A stretch of 23,694 nucleotides of DNA from JAHHUH01 sp045123075 (GTDB lineage Bacteria > Bacillota > Negativicutes > Acidaminococcales > Acidaminococcaceae), in contig JBGVIJ010000014.1 of the NCBI GenBank assembly GCA_045123075.1, forward strand, positions 1 to 23,694, written 5' to 3'. Every line of letters begins with the position of its first letter. Position 1 is the stretch's first letter. Below, one piece after another: positions 22,480 to 23,694 of this stretch. The notes under the pieces were generated by a model. The model was not told where the DNA came from. It saw nothing but the letters and a program-made list of their open reading frames with translations, and did no database searches. Made by a program: the position numbers and the translations under genes.

Positions 22480-23097
22480 ATGAAAGTTTTAGTGATTAAT
22501 GGTAGCCCTAAAGCTAATGGCAATACTGCCATTGCCTTAAATGAGATGATAAAGGTTTTTGATGCAGAAGGTGTAGAAACTGAATTGATTCACGTTGGCA
22601 ATCAAGATATTAGAGGTTGTATTGCTTGTGGCAAATGCTTTGAAACTGGCAAGTGTGTATTTGATGACGTAGTAAATGAAGTTGCCGCTAAATTCGAAGC
22701 TTGCGATGGTATTGTTGTTGGTAGCCCTGTTTATTATGCTTCTGCCAATGCGACCTTGGTTGCGTTCTTGCAACGCCTGTTCTTTAGCGCAAGATTTAAT
22801 AAAACTATGAAGGTAGGTGCGTCCGTAGTTGCTGCTAGACGCGGTGGCTTGTCTTCTACTTTTGATGAGCTTAATAAATTCTTTGCAATTAGCGGTATGC
22901 CCATTGCTTCCAGTCAATATTGGAACAGTATTCATGGCAGAGAACCCGGTGAAGCTTTGCAGGACGAAGAAGGTTTGCAAACTATGCGTACCCTCGCACG
23001 CAATATGACTTTCTTGATGAAGAGCATTGCTTTGGGCAAAGAAAAATATGGTTTGCCTGAAAAAGAAGTTGGTACTTTTACTAACTTTATTAGATAA
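22480..23097 (+). CDS. Iron-sulfur flavoprotein-like NAD(P)H-dependent FMN reductase
   Basis: This 205-aa protein has a flavodoxin-like fold. The N-terminal FMN phosphate loop is NGSPKANGNTA (7-17). The compact cysteine motif C47-x2-C50-x2-C53-x5-C59 fits the pattern that binds a 4Fe-4S cluster in archaeal and clostridial iron-sulfur flavoproteins. VVGSPVYYASANATL follows as a typical flavin-site segment. It probably moves electrons from reduced carriers to oxygen, peroxide or another acceptor in an anaerobe; the substrate is not determined. AAGGAGG precedes the ATG. The next gene starts 34 nt after its stop, so the two are probably co-transcribed. Confidence 0.85.
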   Translation: MKVLVINGSPKANGNTAIALNEMIKVFDAEGVETELIHVGNQDIRGCIACGKCFETGKCVFDDVVNEVAAKFEACDGIVVGSPVYYASANATLVAFLQRLFFSARFNKTMKVGASVVAARRGGLSSTFDELNKFFAISGMPIASSQYWNSIHGREPGEALQDEEGLQTMRTLARNMTFLMKSIALGKEKYGLPEKEVGTFTNFIR

Positions 23098-23131
23098 TCT
23101 AGTCGTAATTTAAAACAACTGGAGGCATATC

Positions 23132-23694
23132 ATGAAATCCGTAATCCTTTCCTGTCCAACTTTAAAAGGAGAAATTTTGGCGGCAATCGCAAGCCATGAT
23201 GCAGATATACCTGTGATTTTTCTGCCGAAAGAGTTGCACAGTGATCCGAAATATTTGCACCAGTTTGTACAAAAGACAATAGATGAAATCAAAGATGTAG
23301 ATAGAATTTATTTGTGCACCACTGGTTGCGGTGGTGGAACTATCGGCTTAAAAGCTACAACTGCAGAAGTTGTTATCCCCCGCACTCGCGATTGCTTGGA
23401 TATTTTACTTTCCGGTAACGATTTACGCAAAGATGATAGGCGTAACATTCGAGGCATTTATTATACAGGAAGTTGGATGGAGTACAGCAAAGAAACTGAC
23501 ATTGATTACACAAAGCTTGTTGCCAAGATGGGACAAGCTGCCGCAGAAGAATTCTTGCGTAATTTATATAAGAGTTTTAATGAATTTTACATTATTGATA
23601 CTGGTTGCTATGATGTTGCAGAAGTAGAAGCTTATCTTGAACCGCTTGTAAGAGTTCTTAATGGTACTTTAGAAGTAATTAAAGGTGAATATAA
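23132..23694 (+). CDS. DUF1638-like protein (cut by window end)
   Basis: This frame is open from ATG 23132 to the last base (187 codons), preceded by GGAGG. The product begins MKSVILSCPTLKGEILAAIA. The segment from about residue 66 (YLCTTGCGGGTIGLKAT, then VIPRTRDCLDILL) matches what I know of DUF1638 proteins, which carry a cysteine/glycine-rich loop and a PR-x-x-DC motif. Later parts include YYTGSW and IDTGCYD. DUF1638 is of unknown biochemical role and in some organisms lies near corrinoid methyltransferase genes. Its partner here is the iron-sulfur flavoprotein-like gene 34 nt upstream, which suggests a redox or methyl-transfer setting. The stop is outside the window. Confidence 0.75.
   Translation, partial: MKSVILSCPTLKGEILAAIASHDADIPVIFLPKELHSDPKYLHQFVQKTIDEIKDVDRIYLCTTGCGGGTIGLKATTAEVVIPRTRDCLDILLSGNDLRKDDRRNIRGIYYTGSWMEYSKETDIDYTKLVAKMGQAAAEEFLRNLYKSFNEFYIIDTGCYDVAEVEAYLEPLVRVLNGTLEVIKGEY

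Overview
The window looks like a chromosome segment from a Gram-positive-lineage (Bacillota) anaerobe. Evidence: dapF next to dapL (the diaminopimelate aminotransferase route), a polA-mutM-coaE cluster, strong AGGAGG-type ribosome sites, and a Pol I whose proofreading domain lacks its metal-binding acids. A Negativicutes member of the Acidaminococcaceae type is my best guess, from gene content only.

Layout. Positions 1-354 hold the end of an rRNA operon (23S tail, 5S, terminator). Positions 493-8521 are ordinary chromosome: a guanine-deaminase-like enzyme, dapF-dapL plus a small secreted protein, then a nucleotidyltransferase-polA-mutM-coaE operon. A consensus promoter at 8553 drives tRNA-Leu(CAG) followed by a second leucine-type tRNA. 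That second tRNA is the attachment site of a 6.2-kb integrated element (about 8732-14943). The element carries a tyrosine integrase, an unknown 242-aa protein, a small membrane protein, a helicase-like ATPase and a small serine recombinase, with no relaxase or conjugation genes. A near-complete second copy of the tRNA marks its right end.

The two tRNA copies are complementary halves of one good gene. Joining the 5' part of the left copy to the 3' part of the right copy gives a fully paired tRNA-Leu(GAG). As they stand, the left copy has anticodon GTG and a broken anticodon stem, while the right copy has GAG but lacks one base before the D-stem. The element places a perfect consensus promoter 121 bp upstream of the right copy, so it may have taken over expression of a host tRNA.

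Right of the element, 15191-21458 is a visibly more AT-rich operon of four tightly spaced genes: a Sel1-repeat/winged-helix-like protein, two coiled-coil proteins, and a 1111-aa protein with a hydrophobic/coiled-coil N-terminus and a complete Upf1-like SF1 helicase. I do not recognise the set. The second gene appears paralogous to the N-terminus of the helicase protein, which suggests an assembling complex. Genome position and composition fit a horizontally acquired, possibly anti-phage, system; that is inference. Positions 21650-23694 return to chromosome-like genes: a second Sel1 protein, an iron-sulfur flavoprotein-like reductase, and a DUF1638-like protein cut by the window end.
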